DNA of 24,435 nucleotides from Phycisphaerales bacterium UBA4658 (GTDB taxonomy: Bacteria > Planctomycetota > Phycisphaerae > Phycisphaerales > UBA1924), in contig DHLW01000053.1 of NCBI GenBank assembly GCA_002405485.1, positions 90,368 to 114,802 of the forward strand, read 5' to 3'. How positions within the stretch are numbered: position 1 is the first letter of the stretch; every line of letters starts with the position of its first letter. Positions 6,622 to 15,265 of the stretch are shown here, piece after piece. Position numbers and translations under genes: made by a program. A model generated the notes under the pieces. The model did not search any database. It was not told where the DNA came from and was given only the letters and a program-made list of their open reading frames with translations.

Positions 6622-7884
6622 ATGTCCCTCATGATCCTCTCTGAACTCCGCCAGTTCATGAACCAGCAGCGTATCGGGGGCTGGCTGGTGTACGACTTCC
6701 GGTCGTCGAACCCGACGCTTGCGCGGCTGCTGCCGGTCGATCCGCGCAGCGGTTCGGGCAAGCGATTCCTCACCCGACGGGCCGCCCTGTGGATTCCCGC
6801 CCGCCCGGATGGATCGCCGGGTTCAGGCGGGGTTCGGCTGCTCTGCCACGGGATCGATCGCGGGCAGTTCGAGCACGCCACGCTCCCAGGGGGCGAGCCG
6901 GTCGCCATAGACCAGTATCTGAGCTGGGAGGATTTCCGAGCATGGATGCACGCCCGCGTCCAGGAGTGCCAAGGCCCTCTCGCCATGGAGTACTCACCCG
7001 GAGCCGCACTCCCCGTGATCGGGATCGTCGACGCCGGGACCATCGAACTGGTCAGGTCGGCGGGGGCGGAGATCGTCTCCAGCGCGGATCTTGTCCAGGT
7101 GGCGATTGCCCGCTGGAACGCGGCGGCGCTTGAGAGCCACGAGTGGGCCAGCAGGGAAGTCGCCCGGATCAAGGACGAGGCGTTCGACTTCATCCGCACG
7201 CGCCGGGCTTCCGGCGATCGCGTGACTGAGTATGACGTGCATCAGCTCATCCTCTCCCGATTCAGCGACGCGGGCCTGGAGACGCCCGACGGTCCGATCG
7301 TCGCCGTGAACGAGCATGGAGCCGATCCGCACTTTGAGGTCTCGGCGGCAAGTCCTTCCCCCATCCGCGCCGGCGACTGGATCCTGCTGGATCTCTGGGC
7401 TCGCCGACCGGGAGACCAGCACGTCTTCAGCGACATCACCTGGGTGGCCTACGCCGGCGAACGCGTGCCCGAGCGCAACGCACGGGCCTATGCGGCGGTG
7501 AAGGCGGCTCGCGACGCGGCGGTCGCGCTCGCGCGGGCCCGGCACGCCGCCCAGAAGCCCGTCGAAGGGTGGGAACTGGACGACGCCGCCCGAGCCCAGA
7601 TCGTGCGGGCCGGATACGAGCCCTTCATCCGGCATCGCACCGGGCACTCGCTCTCGCCGGGGCCGATGGTGCACGGCGTGGGCGTGAACATCGACAACCT
7701 CGAGACCCACGATCGCCGGCGCATCCTCCCCGGCATCGGCTTCACGATCGAACCGGGCGTGTACATCCCCTCCGGCCCGGACGGGCCCGGCTTTGGCATA
7801 CGCCTGGAAATCAACGTCTTTGTCGATCCGGCGACCGGCCCGCGCGTCACCAGTTGCATCCAGGATCAGGTCGTGCTGGTGTAG
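6622..7884 (+). CDS. M24 family metallopeptidase (Xaa-Pro aminopeptidase-like)
   Basis: 420 residues with the pita-bread fold of creatinases and aminopeptidase P. An N-terminal creatinase-like domain occupies about 1-165. The catalytic domain keeps all five dinuclear metal ligands: Asp257 (LLDLW), Asp271 (SDITW), His342 (RTGHSLS), Glu377 (FTIEPGVY) and Glu396 (IRLEINVF). It is predicted cytoplasmic, with no signal peptide, and probably removes N-terminal residues before proline; substrate specificity cannot be read from sequence. The start is uncertain: ATG 6622 or 6631 fit the family N-terminus (MILSELRQFMNQQRIGGWLVYDF), neither with a Shine-Dalgarno, and the open frame further upstream is probably non-coding. 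The CCA-transferase gene follows 77 nt later on the same strand. Confidence 0.88.
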   Translation: MSLMILSELRQFMNQQRIGGWLVYDFRSSNPTLARLLPVDPRSGSGKRFLTRRAALWIPARPDGSPGSGGVRLLCHGIDRGQFEHATLPGGEPVAIDQYLSWEDFRAWMHARVQECQGPLAMEYSPGAALPVIGIVDAGTIELVRSAGAEIVSSADLVQVAIARWNAAALESHEWASREVARIKDEAFDFIRTRRASGDRVTEYDVHQLILSRFSDAGLETPDGPIVAVNEHGADPHFEVSAASPSPIRAGDWILLDLWARRPGDQHVFSDITWVAYAGERVPERNARAYAAVKAARDAAVALARARHAAQKPVEGWELDDAARAQIVRAGYEPFIRHRTGHSLSPGPMVHGVGVNIDNLETHDRRRILPGIGFTIEPGVYIPSGPDGPGFGIRLEINVFVDPATGPRVTSCIQDQVVLV

Positions 7885-7949
7885 ATGGGGCACCGACCCC
7901 GCCGACCGGCGAACGCTCGATTCGATCTCACCCTGCGCGAGCATTGCTC

Positions 7950-7955
7950 TAGCAT
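7950..7955 (+). promoter_or_regulatory. -10-like TAGCAT 6 nt before the CCA-transferase ATG
   Basis: TAGCAT lies exactly 6 nt before the ATG at 7962 and no Shine-Dalgarno is seen, matching the TANNNT spacing seen at several other gene starts in this window. No good -35 box was found. If used, the mRNA would be leaderless. Confidence 0.4.
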
Positions 7956-7961
7956 TCCGAC

Positions 7962-9290
7962 ATGGCCCGCGCCACCGATCCTCGACGCGCTCAGGCGGCC
8001 GCCACCTGGATCGTCCGGCGTCTGCGCGACGCGGGACACACCGCCTATTTCGCCGGCGGATGCGTCCGCGATGGCCTGCTGGGGCTGCACCCGACCGACT
8101 TCGACGTCGCCACCGACGCCGCACCCCAGCGCGTCCGCTCGTTGTTCCATCGCACCAGCCAGGTCGGAGCGGCGTTCGGGGTTGTGCTCGTGTATGTCCC
8201 GACCGACGCCATCGCCAGCGAGGGCGTCGCCGAGCTCGGTCCCAGCGTGAGCGTGGAGGTCGCCACCTTTCGATCCGACGGCCCTTACTCCGACGCGCGG
8301 CGTCCGGACACCATCCGATTCTCCGACGCCCGAAGCGACGCCGATCGGCGCGACTTCACCATCAACGCGCTCTTCCTGGACCCGCTCGCCAAAGGCCAGA
8401 CAACCGATCCATACGCCACGGGCGATCTCCGGGGACAAGTCATCGACTATGTCGGCGGGCAGGCCGACCTTGTCGCGCGCGTCGTCCGGGCCGTTGGCGA
8501 TCCCGACAAGCGTCTGCAGGAGGACCATCTGCGGGCTCTGCGTGCCGTGCGCTTTGCCTCCCGGCTGGCTTTCACGCTTGACCCGAAGACCGCCGAGGCC
8601 ATCCGCAGACATGCCTCCCACCTCCGCGGAGTCAGCAGGGAGCGCATCGGCGAGGAACTCCGCCGAATGCTCTCGCACCCGCATCGGGCTCAGGCGGTCG
8701 CCATGTTGCAGGACCTTGGTCTGGACGCGCCGGTGCTCCTGGAGACGCAGCGAGCCGTCCCGGTTCCTCGGCTCAAGGGACTCGCTGCCCGCGCCACGGC
8801 GACCACCGCCCTCACGGCCTGGATGCTGGATCGGCATGCCACCGAAGACCAACCGTGGTTGCCCGACCACGTCGCCGGCCCGCTCACGACCCAACTCCGC
8901 GCCGCGCTGTGCCTGTCCAACCAGGAGTCGGAGCAACTCTCGGAGACCCTGCGATGTGTCCGAGGGTTCCTGTCAGAGTGGCCCGGACTGGGCGTTGCAG
9001 GCCGCAAACGCCTGCTCGGCCGGGAGTTCCATGCCGACGCCCTGAACATCGTCCGAACAACATGCACTGAGCGTGCTATGGGCATTGATGCCGAGGTGGC
9101 GGGATTAGCGAGTGATGGCGTGGGAATAAATCCCCCTATTGTGGTGACCGGAGATGATCTGATCGCCGGAGGATTGCAGCCCGGACCGAACTTTCGCCGA
9201 ATATTGGATGGCGTTCGGGACGCACAGCTTGAGGGGAGGATCCGGACAAAGCAGGAGGGGATGGAACTTGCCCGGGAGTTGAACGTCTAA
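7962..9290 (+). CDS. CCA tRNA nucleotidyltransferase / poly(A) polymerase family
   Basis: 442 residues, a class II nucleotidyltransferase. The head has YFAGGCVRDGLLG (29-41) and metal-binding DFDVATDA (Asp46, Asp48). The ribose/base-selecting segment RRDFTINALF is at 129-138, and the neck motif EDHLRALRAVRFA at 187-199. The C-terminus (from about residue 395, GDDLIAGGLQPGPNFRRIL) is the tRNA-binding tail common in bacterial members. It adds or repairs the 3' CCA of tRNAs. Poly(A) polymerase I and A-adding enzymes share these motifs, so the exact specificity is not settled. No HD domain is evident. It lies between an M24 peptidase and the exported-protein pair with no functional link visible. 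Confidence 0.92.
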   Translation: MARATDPRRAQAAATWIVRRLRDAGHTAYFAGGCVRDGLLGLHPTDFDVATDAAPQRVRSLFHRTSQVGAAFGVVLVYVPTDAIASEGVAELGPSVSVEVATFRSDGPYSDARRPDTIRFSDARSDADRRDFTINALFLDPLAKGQTTDPYATGDLRGQVIDYVGGQADLVARVVRAVGDPDKRLQEDHLRALRAVRFASRLAFTLDPKTAEAIRRHASHLRGVSRERIGEELRRMLSHPHRAQAVAMLQDLGLDAPVLLETQRAVPVPRLKGLAARATATTALTAWMLDRHATEDQPWLPDHVAGPLTTQLRAALCLSNQESEQLSETLRCVRGFLSEWPGLGVAGRKRLLGREFHADALNIVRTTCTERAMGIDAEVAGLASDGVGINPPIVVTGDDLIAGGLQPGPNFRRILDGVRDAQLEGRIRTKQEGMELARELNV

Positions 9291-9306
9291 AAGAGGGTGT
9301 ACGCGT

Positions 9307-9332
9307 GTCCGTCGCGTCTTTGAGTGACGGAC
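9307..9332 (+). repeat. Hairpin in the leader of the exported-protein pair
   Basis: GTCCGTC (9307-9313) and GACGGAC (9326-9332) are perfect inverted repeats around a 12-nt loop, 16 nt after the CCA-transferase stop. No T run follows, so it is a poor terminator; it could cap the upstream mRNA or lie in the 5' leader of the next gene. Confidence 0.35.
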
Positions 9333-9416
9333 CAGAGGTGGTGAGCCAAGCGCGTGAACTGATCCAAGGGCGCCGACGAACTGTGGGTCGGTCGGCCTGT
9401 GCACGAGGAGCCAGCG

Positions 9417-10949
9417 ATGACGATGACCAGACGATCAAGTGGACGGTGGAGTCGATGGGCGGCGGGCTTTGCCGCGACGAGCGTGCTGCTGCTGAGCGCC
9501 GGTTCGGCGTTGGCGCAGACCTCGACGGGCGGGAGCTCCGGAGCCCCGGCCAAGAGCCCCGACTTCTCGACGCTGGCCAAGCGCGATCTGATCATCTTCA
9601 AGACCGGGAACAAGGTCGAGGGCGTGATCCTGGAGGAGACGGAGACGTCGATCCGCTTCCTGGTGATCGTCGGCTCGATGCGGACGCCGGTGAGCTACTC
9701 CAAGAGCGAGATCCTGGAGATCAAGCGCAACGAGTTCAAGCCGGCGGCCGACGAGGCCAAGGACGAGAGCAAGAAGCCCGCCGAGACCCCGGCGACCAAG
9801 GTCGACCCGGAAGCGATCGTGGACACCAAGGGCAAGCCGATTCCCGCTGACGCGACGAAGGTGTACATCGTGACCTTCGGCGGGGAGTTCGGGCGGGACG
9901 TCTCCAAGACCCCCGTCGAGAAGTTCATGGACGACGCCGTGCGCGTCCAGCCGGACGTGCTCATCGTGCGGTTTGACCACACGTTCAGCAGCTTCGGCGA
10001 GGAGGCGGGCGCGAACTTCTACCAGGCGGGCTGGCAGCGCGAGACCTACGCCCAGCTCGACAAGGCCCGCGAGATCGACACGCTCATCACCGATCGCATC
10101 AACAACACCTCGGACTTCAAGAAGAAGCCCCGCCTGGTGGCCTGGATCAACCGCGCCCTGGGCGGTGCGGCGTACCTCCCGTTCGTCTTCCCGGAGATCT
10201 ACTTCACGACCGACGGCCGCCACGGGGGCATCGGCGGGATCGAGCTGCTGTTCGAGAACCGCGGCGACGAGGTCGTGCGCGAGAAGATGCGCAGCCTGCT
10301 GCTGGCCCGATGCAAGAGTCTTGCCGAGAAGGGCGGACACGACGCCCGCATCATGACCGCGATGACCCGCGGCGACTACATCCTGTCGTATCGCATGGTG
10401 GGCGGCAAGCCCGAGTTCCTCGAGAACAAGATGCCCCCGGGCCCTGAGTGGTTCGTGATCAAGGATGACGGCCCGATCAACCAGGAGAATCAGGACTCGC
10501 TGGCGGACATCGTTCGGATGAACAGCAACGACTACCTGACGCTCGGGTCGCAGTCGGCGTTCGACATCGGGTTCAGCAAGGGCACGGCGGACACGGTCGA
10601 CGACCTGATGTTCCGCATGGGCATCACCCGGAACTACGCCATCGTCAAGCACCGGAGCAACGAGGTCTTCAAGGAGTGGTCGAAGGACGTCTCCAAGTGC
10701 GAGGCGGACGTGCTCCGGCTCATCCGGCAGTATCAGGGCGTGACGGTCCGAGCCCCCGGCGGGTACCGCGAGCGGACCGCCGCCCGGACGCAGCAGATCA
10801 ACATCCTTCGCCAGATCCAGTCGACGGTGAGGAGCTACGCGGAGGCGATCAACCCGCGGCGCATCGGCGCCCCGGACGACCTGATCATCGACACGCAGAT
10901 CGTCATCGACCGCATCCAGACCGAGCAGCGGCTGGATCGACCGGATTGA
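9417..10949 (+). CDS. Exported NfeD/ClpP-fold-like protein, probable pseudoprotease
   Basis: 510 residues. An Arg-rich n-region and hydrophobic stretch end in GSALAQ (signal peptide, about 1-34). A small beta domain (56-105, LIIFKTGNKVEGVILEE) resembles the Sm/SH3-like module of the next protein. A charged linker follows, then a region (about 148-330) that aligns with the NfeD/SppA/ClpP-like core of the downstream paralogue. At the nucleophile position the paralogue has AWIESAISAAA (Ser198), whereas this protein has AWINRALGGAA, with Gly249 instead of Ser. The glycine-rich loop NSGGGYG is also replaced. A non-catalytic partner or substrate-binding role is likely. ATG 9417 was chosen because GAGGAG lies 6 nt upstream; an earlier GTG (9399) has no such signal. 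It is probably co-transcribed with the next gene, 98 nt away. Confidence 0.75.
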   Translation: MTMTRRSSGRWSRWAAGFAATSVLLLSAGSALAQTSTGGSSGAPAKSPDFSTLAKRDLIIFKTGNKVEGVILEETETSIRFLVIVGSMRTPVSYSKSEILEIKRNEFKPAADEAKDESKKPAETPATKVDPEAIVDTKGKPIPADATKVYIVTFGGEFGRDVSKTPVEKFMDDAVRVQPDVLIVRFDHTFSSFGEEAGANFYQAGWQRETYAQLDKAREIDTLITDRINNTSDFKKKPRLVAWINRALGGAAYLPFVFPEIYFTTDGRHGGIGGIELLFENRGDEVVREKMRSLLLARCKSLAEKGGHDARIMTAMTRGDYILSYRMVGGKPEFLENKMPPGPEWFVIKDDGPINQENQDSLADIVRMNSNDYLTLGSQSAFDIGFSKGTADTVDDLMFRMGITRNYAIVKHRSNEVFKEWSKDVSKCEADVLRLIRQYQGVTVRAPGGYRERTAARTQQINILRQIQSTVRSYAEAINPRRIGAPDDLIIDTQIVIDRIQTEQRLDRPD

Positions 10950-11047
10950 TCCAGGGGCACCGCCCAGGCCCCGCCGCCCGTCGGCGCGGCCGTGCATCGA
11001 CCACACGCACCGAACTTCACACGCATCACGCTGGGAGAAGCAGGACC

Positions 11048-12322
11048 ATGGACACGATGATTCACCGGGCCGCACGCATGATCGCGATCGCGGCGGTTTC
11101 CGTCGGCGCGTTGCTGATGTCGGCAACCGACGCGCTGGCGGACAAGCTGTATCTGAAGGACGGACGCGTCATCGAGGGCGTGGTCGTCCGCGAGGGGGAC
11201 GGCTTCGTCTTCTTCCGAACCAAGATCGGAACACTCCAGAAAGAGGAGATGTTCACCAAGGACCAGATCCTCCGCATCGAACGCGAGGATCCCAAGGCCG
11301 AGCCCAAGACCGACGAGAACATCAAGAAGGAGCAGCAGGCCGCCAAGGTCGAGGACAAGGCCAAGACCAAGCACACCGGCGCCAAGCGCATCGCGATCCT
11401 GAACTTCGGTCCGCCCAGCGACTGGCAGGGCTCCGCGGGCGACATGGTGGGCGTGCAGATCTCCGTCGAGGGATTCAAGAAGGCCATCCCCCTTCTGGAA
11501 AAGGACGGAGCCGAGGTGGTCGTCATCCGAGTGAACTCCGGCGGCGGTTACGGCCTGGAGGTCGATCGCTTCCACGCCCTGTTCGAGAAGGAGTACAAGC
11601 CCCGGTTCCAGACCGTGGCCTGGATCGAGTCGGCGATCTCCGCGGCGGCGATGTCTCCCTGGGTGCTGGAGGACATGTACTTCATGCCCAACGGGAACAT
11701 CGGCGGGTGCACCGGTTGGTCGGGCGACATGCAGGCCGTGCAGGGCGTGGGCCTGGAGATGATGCTCTTTGAGATGGAAGAGGCGTCTCGCCTGGGCAAG
11801 CGCGACCCCAAGATCATGCGGGCCATGCAGATCCAGGAGCCGCTGAGCTACGACATCGACGACAACGGGAACGTGATCTGGCGGCAGGACGAGAACGGCC
11901 AGCACGTGCTCAACAGCGCCAAGCACGTCTACACGATGACCGCCAGCGAGGCGGTCGCCTCCAAGTTCGCCCGCGGGATCGCGTCCAGCCGCGAGGAGCT
12001 TGCCAAGGCCATGGGCTTCTCCGAGGTCGAGTGGGTCGGCGAGGAGGCCGCCAAGGTCGTTGACAACAACATCCGCGAGAACGACACCGTCGAGAAGCGG
12101 ACTCGCGAGGTCCTCAGCAAGTACCAGCTCGCCATCGGCGTCGCCCAGCAGCTCCCCGATCGGGAGCGCCGCGGGGCCCAGCTCGCCATCGCCAAGAGGC
12201 ACCTCGCCGAGCTCCGTCGCATGGTCAAGGTCAATCCGAACTTCGAGTTCCACCTGGGCATTCCGCCGGCGTGGTTCACGGCTCAGGACGAGCTCATCAA
12301 GCGTCTGAGCCAGGGGCCGTGA
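11048..12322 (+). CDS. Exported NfeD/SppA-like serine protease-fold protein
   Basis: 424 residues. Signal peptide about 1-31 (MIAIAAVSVGALLMS, ending ALAD). A small beta domain (32-79, KLYLKDGRVIEGVVVREGD) is followed by a Lys/Glu-rich linker. The crotonase/ClpP-fold core has VNSGGGYG (162-169), AISAAAMSPWV with likely nucleophile Ser198, and NGNIGGCTGW (216-224). GKRDPKIMRAM (250-260) may hold the general-base Lys of a Ser-Lys dyad, by comparison with NfeD N-terminal proteases. TMTASEAVASKFARGIASSREELAKAMG matches the NfeD/SppA end-of-core pattern. It probably acts in the periplasm. GGAG at 11034-11037 is correctly spaced for ATG 11048. No membrane-anchor OB domain follows, unlike full NfeD. 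A strong terminator follows the gene. Substrate unknown. Confidence 0.78.
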   Translation: MDTMIHRAARMIAIAAVSVGALLMSATDALADKLYLKDGRVIEGVVVREGDGFVFFRTKIGTLQKEEMFTKDQILRIEREDPKAEPKTDENIKKEQQAAKVEDKAKTKHTGAKRIAILNFGPPSDWQGSAGDMVGVQISVEGFKKAIPLLEKDGAEVVVIRVNSGGGYGLEVDRFHALFEKEYKPRFQTVAWIESAISAAAMSPWVLEDMYFMPNGNIGGCTGWSGDMQAVQGVGLEMMLFEMEEASRLGKRDPKIMRAMQIQEPLSYDIDDNGNVIWRQDENGQHVLNSAKHVYTMTASEAVASKFARGIASSREELAKAMGFSEVEWVGEEAAKVVDNNIRENDTVEKRTREVLSKYQLAIGVAQQLPDRERRGAQLAIAKRHLAELRRMVKVNPNFEFHLGIPPAWFTAQDELIKRLSQGP

Positions 12323-12355
12323 CGAACGACGGCCGGAGAGTCGAATATCCTCCAG

Positions 12356-12392
12356 AGCGGGCTCCGGTGCTTCCGGGGCCCGCTTCGTTTTT
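12356..12392 (+). terminator. Intrinsic terminator after the exported-protein pair
   Basis: The stem AGCGGGC (12356-12362) pairs with GCCCGCT (12378-12384). A T/G mismatch and CCGG/CCGG pairs continue inside, with a five-base loop. Then TCG and TTTTT (12388-12392). Classic shape, 34 nt after the stop codon. Confidence 0.85.
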
Positions 12393-12401
12393 GCACCCGC
12401 C

Positions 12402-12407
12402 TATCGT
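12402..12407 (+). promoter_or_regulatory. -10-like TATCGT 6 nt before the oligopeptidase ATG
   Basis: TATCGT sits between the upstream terminator and the ATG at 12414, leaving 6 nt. There is no Shine-Dalgarno and almost no room for a leader, so a leaderless start is likely. The -35 would fall in the terminator stem and is not recognisable. Confidence 0.45.
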
Positions 12408-12413
12408 GCGACC

Positions 12414-14168
12414 ATGAGCACCAGGAGCGCGTTCGTCCCCCCAAGCTTCAACGCCACCGAGTGGACCGAGATTCGACCGTTGATCGATGCGCTCAAGGCC
12501 CGCGAGGTCGAGTCGGCCGCGGCGTTCGAGCGGTGGCTGACGGATCGGAGCGAACTGGACGCGGCGTGCAGCGAGGCGCGCGCGAACCTCTACATCGCCA
12601 CAAGCTGCGACACGGACAATCCCGCGCACGCCGACGCCTACACCCGATTTCTCGAGCAGACGGCTCCGCACCTGGAGGTCGCCGGATTCGATCTCGATCG
12701 GCGGCAGGTGGAACTGCACGAACGATTCCGGCTTGATCCCGCGCGATACCACGTGCTGGAGCGATCCAAGCGCGCCAGTGTCGAGCTCTTTCACACGGAG
12801 AACGTGCCGCTGCAGACGGAGCTGGCGAAACTCGGCCAGGAGTACGGCCGGATCTCCGGGGCGCAGACGGTGATGTTCGACGGCTCAGAGAAGACTCTGC
12901 CGCAGATGACCCAGTATCTGCTCCGCCCGGAGCGGCTCGTCCGCGAGCAGGCCTGGCGGGCGGTCGCGTCTCGCCGGCTTCGCGACAGGGCCGCGCTCGA
13001 CGAACTGCTCGACAAGATGGTCGCTCTGCGCGACCAGATGGCCCGGAACGCCGGATGTCCTTCGTTCGTCGAGTACGCCTTCAAGGACAAGCAGCGGTTT
13101 GACTATTCTCCCAAGGACTGCGAGACGTTCTGGTCGTCGGTGGAGCGGCACGTCACGCCGCTCGTCCGACGGCTGGACGCACGCCGGGCCAGATCGCTGG
13201 GCGTGGACGCTCTCCGCCCGTGGGATCTGAACGCGGATGTCAAGGGTCGACCCGGGCTTCGGCCGTTTGCCGGCGGGCGCGACCTGATGCGCAAGACCCA
13301 GGCGGTGATGGACGCTCTGGACCCGCGGCTTGCGGCGATGACACGCCGGCTGGGCGCGGGATCCGGCGACGGCGCCGATGCGATCGGTGCGCCGTTGGTG
13401 ACGGAATATCTGGATCTGGACTCGCGCAAGGGCAAGCGCCCCGGGGGATATCAGTACGTGCGTGACGCCAGCCGAAAGCCGTTCATCTTCATGAACGCCG
13501 CGGGACTGCATCGCGACGTGATGACCATGGTCCATGAGGCGGGCCACGCGTTCCACTCGATGCTGTCGGAGGAGGATCCTCTGCTGGACTATCGGCACAG
13601 CCCGATCGAGTTTGCCGAGGTCGCGAGCATGAGCATGGAGCACCTCACCATGCCGCACTGGGGCGTGCCCGGCGGGTTTTACGCCGACGAGGAGTCCCTG
13701 GCGCGTGCGCGGCGCGAGCACCTGGAGGATGCGATCACCATCCTGGCCTGGATCGCCACCATCGACTGCTTCCAGCACTGGATGTACCGCCATCCGACCC
13801 ACACGCACGCGGAAAGAGACGCGTTCTGGCTCACGCTCGACGAGCGTTTCGGACGCGGCGTGAGCTGGGAGGGCCTTGGCGCCGAGCGAGAGAGCCTCTG
13901 GCAGAAGCAGGGACATCTCTACGGCCACGCGCTGTACTACATCGAGTACGGGATCGCGCAGCTCGGGGCGCTCTCGCTCTGGCTCAAGAGCAAGCGCGAG
14001 GGCGAGCGCTCGGCGGTGGACGCCTACGTCCGGGCTCTGTCGCTCGGTGGCAGCAAGCCGCTCCCCGAACTGTTCCGGGCGGCGGGCCTGACGCTGGACT
14101 TCTCCGACAAGCCGATCGCCATGGTCGCCGAGGCCGTGGAGCGCGAGCTTGAGGCGATCCCGGCGTGA
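12414..14168 (+). CDS. M3 family oligoendopeptidase (PepF-like)
   Basis: 584 residues, the size of oligoendopeptidase F. The zinc motif HEAGH is at 374-378 (MVHEAGHAFHSML) with third ligand Glu402 in EFAEVASMSMEHL. The flanks are mostly helical as in the M3 cage fold, and the late HALYYIEYGIAQLGALSLW is the family substrate-channel motif. There is no signal peptide, so it should be cytoplasmic and act on short peptides. The start is fixed by a TATCGT box 6 nt upstream and by the terminator just before. It overlaps the acyltransferase gene by 4 nt, so the two are co-transcribed although no functional link is evident. Confidence 0.93.
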   Translation: MSTRSAFVPPSFNATEWTEIRPLIDALKAREVESAAAFERWLTDRSELDAACSEARANLYIATSCDTDNPAHADAYTRFLEQTAPHLEVAGFDLDRRQVELHERFRLDPARYHVLERSKRASVELFHTENVPLQTELAKLGQEYGRISGAQTVMFDGSEKTLPQMTQYLLRPERLVREQAWRAVASRRLRDRAALDELLDKMVALRDQMARNAGCPSFVEYAFKDKQRFDYSPKDCETFWSSVERHVTPLVRRLDARRARSLGVDALRPWDLNADVKGRPGLRPFAGGRDLMRKTQAVMDALDPRLAAMTRRLGAGSGDGADAIGAPLVTEYLDLDSRKGKRPGGYQYVRDASRKPFIFMNAAGLHRDVMTMVHEAGHAFHSMLSEEDPLLDYRHSPIEFAEVASMSMEHLTMPHWGVPGGFYADEESLARARREHLEDAITILAWIATIDCFQHWMYRHPTHTHAERDAFWLTLDERFGRGVSWEGLGAERESLWQKQGHLYGHALYYIEYGIAQLGALSLWLKSKREGERSAVDAYVRALSLGGSKPLPELFRAAGLTLDFSDKPIAMVAEAVERELEAIPA

Positions 14169-14884
14169 TCATGCTCGCGATGTGGATCATGCTCGCGATG
14201 TGCGGGTGGGGCCTGCTCGCCGTGCTGGCCCGGGCCGTCCACAGGGAAGACCTGCGCGGCGACGTGCTCAGCGGGATCGCAATGGTCGCGGTCCGGGTGT
14301 ATGTGCGGGTCGTGCACGGCCTGCGCGTCGAGCACGCCGAGCTGGTCGATCGTGCTGTTGAACAGATCCGACTCGGACGGCCGGTGGTCGTGGTTTCCAA
14401 TCATGCCAGCGGCGTGGATCCGCTGCTGATCCAGGCCTGCTGCCCGTTCTTCATCCGATGGATGATGATGCGCGAGATGATGACGCCGCTCCTGCAGCCG
14501 GTGTGGGACTGGCTGGAGATCATCCCCGTGGAACGCAACGGGCGCGACACGGCCGCACTGCGGACCGCGCTGCGGCACCTGGAGCGCGGGGGAGTGATCG
14601 GGATCTTCGCCGAGGGCGGCATCGAGCGCCCCTACGGAGAGCTCATGCCCTTTGAGCCGGGCGTCGGGCTGCTCGTGCACAAGGCCCGCGCCGGCGTGCT
14701 GCTGACGGTCGTGATCGGCGCGCCCGATGCACCGACGGCCTACGCCGCGATCCTCACGCCCAGCGCGTCGCGCGTCCGCTTCGTCGAGCTTCGCCCAGCG
14801 CCATCGCGAGAGCAGACCCACGCGGCGACCGACATCGCCCGCTCGCTCGAGGACTCTGCCCGCGCCGCGCTGATGAACGTCTGA
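14165..14884 (+). CDS. PlsC-type 1-acylglycerol-3-phosphate acyltransferase
   Basis: 239 residues with the acyltransferase signatures NHASGVD (His80 and Asp85, the HX4D catalytic pair) and FAEGG at 148-152, in place of the common FPEG(T/G), which contacts the glycerol phosphate. An N-terminal hydrophobic helix (about 1-22) anchors it to the inner membrane. The start is GTG 14165, overlapping the preceding stop (GTGA), or ATG 14171; both give essentially the same protein. Likely role: phosphatidic acid synthesis or another lysophospholipid acylation. The overlap with the peptidase gene suggests translational coupling. Confidence 0.88.
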   Translation: MIMLAMWIMLAMCGWGLLAVLARAVHREDLRGDVLSGIAMVAVRVYVRVVHGLRVEHAELVDRAVEQIRLGRPVVVVSNHASGVDPLLIQACCPFFIRWMMMREMMTPLLQPVWDWLEIIPVERNGRDTAALRTALRHLERGGVIGIFAEGGIERPYGELMPFEPGVGLLVHKARAGVLLTVVIGAPDAPTAYAAILTPSASRVRFVELRPAPSREQTHAATDIARSLEDSARAALMNV

Positions 14885-15265
14885 ATAACGCCTGTGTGGC
14901 GGTGTGTTCGGGCAGTTTCCTGCCCGCAAGTGGGGATTGCCGCCCGACGAAGATGCATTCGCATTCTCGCGATGCGCTTGCGAACCAGCGATGACCCGGT
15001 AGCATCACATGGATGTGGGATCTGGGGGGTGCCGGGCGGGGCGTGCTGGAGCCAGAGAGAGTGTGCCCGTGCACGGAGGCGCGGCGGGTTGGTCATCGAT
15101 GGCCCACGTGCGCGCGGTCACTCTCCGCGGCGCGGGGGGCGCGAGATCAACGCGAGCGCACCGACGCGTCTGCGGGAGTCCGGTCAGCCCCCGTTTGATG
15201 CGTGATGGACGCCCGCGGCGAACGCTCGTGCCTTCCGCGCCGTTTTTCTTTTCTGCGACTCGGAG
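14885..15265. other. Intergenic region between convergent genes
   Basis: 381 bp between the acyltransferase (plus) and the DUF3299-like gene (minus). It holds one perfect hairpin, CGGGCAG-TTTC-CTGCCCG (14909-14926), 25 nt after the acyltransferase stop without a T run, and a weak terminator-like structure at 15216-15251. Small open frames here have no recognisable start signals or similarity. I see no RNA gene. Confidence 0.5.
15216..15251 (+). terminator. Weak terminator-like structure
   Basis: CGGCG (15216-15220) can pair with CGCCG (15238-15242), immediately followed by TTTTTCTTTT. The stem is only 5 bp with a 17-nt loop, but the T-rich tail is convincing. It would stop plus-strand transcripts before they run into the convergent minus-strand gene. 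Confidence 0.35.

Noticed and set aside
7866..8936. 356-residue minus-strand frame opposite the CCA-transferase
   Set aside because: No recognisable motif; the plus-strand gene carries all class II nucleotidyltransferase motifs.
9435..12253. Two long minus-strand open frames (563 and 472 residues) opposite the exported-protein pair
   Set aside because: Leu/Val/Asp/His-rich composition typical of the antisense of GC-rich genes; no start signals or domains, and the plus-strand genes have signal peptides, Shine-Dalgarno sites and a terminator.
14909..14926. Terminator of the acyltransferase gene
   Set aside because: The hairpin is perfect but is followed by CAAGTGGGG, with no T run.
14894..15205. 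103-residue plus-strand frame in the intergenic region
   Set aside because: Arg/Cys-rich, no ribosome site or TANNNT box, no similarity, and it crosses a perfect hairpin.
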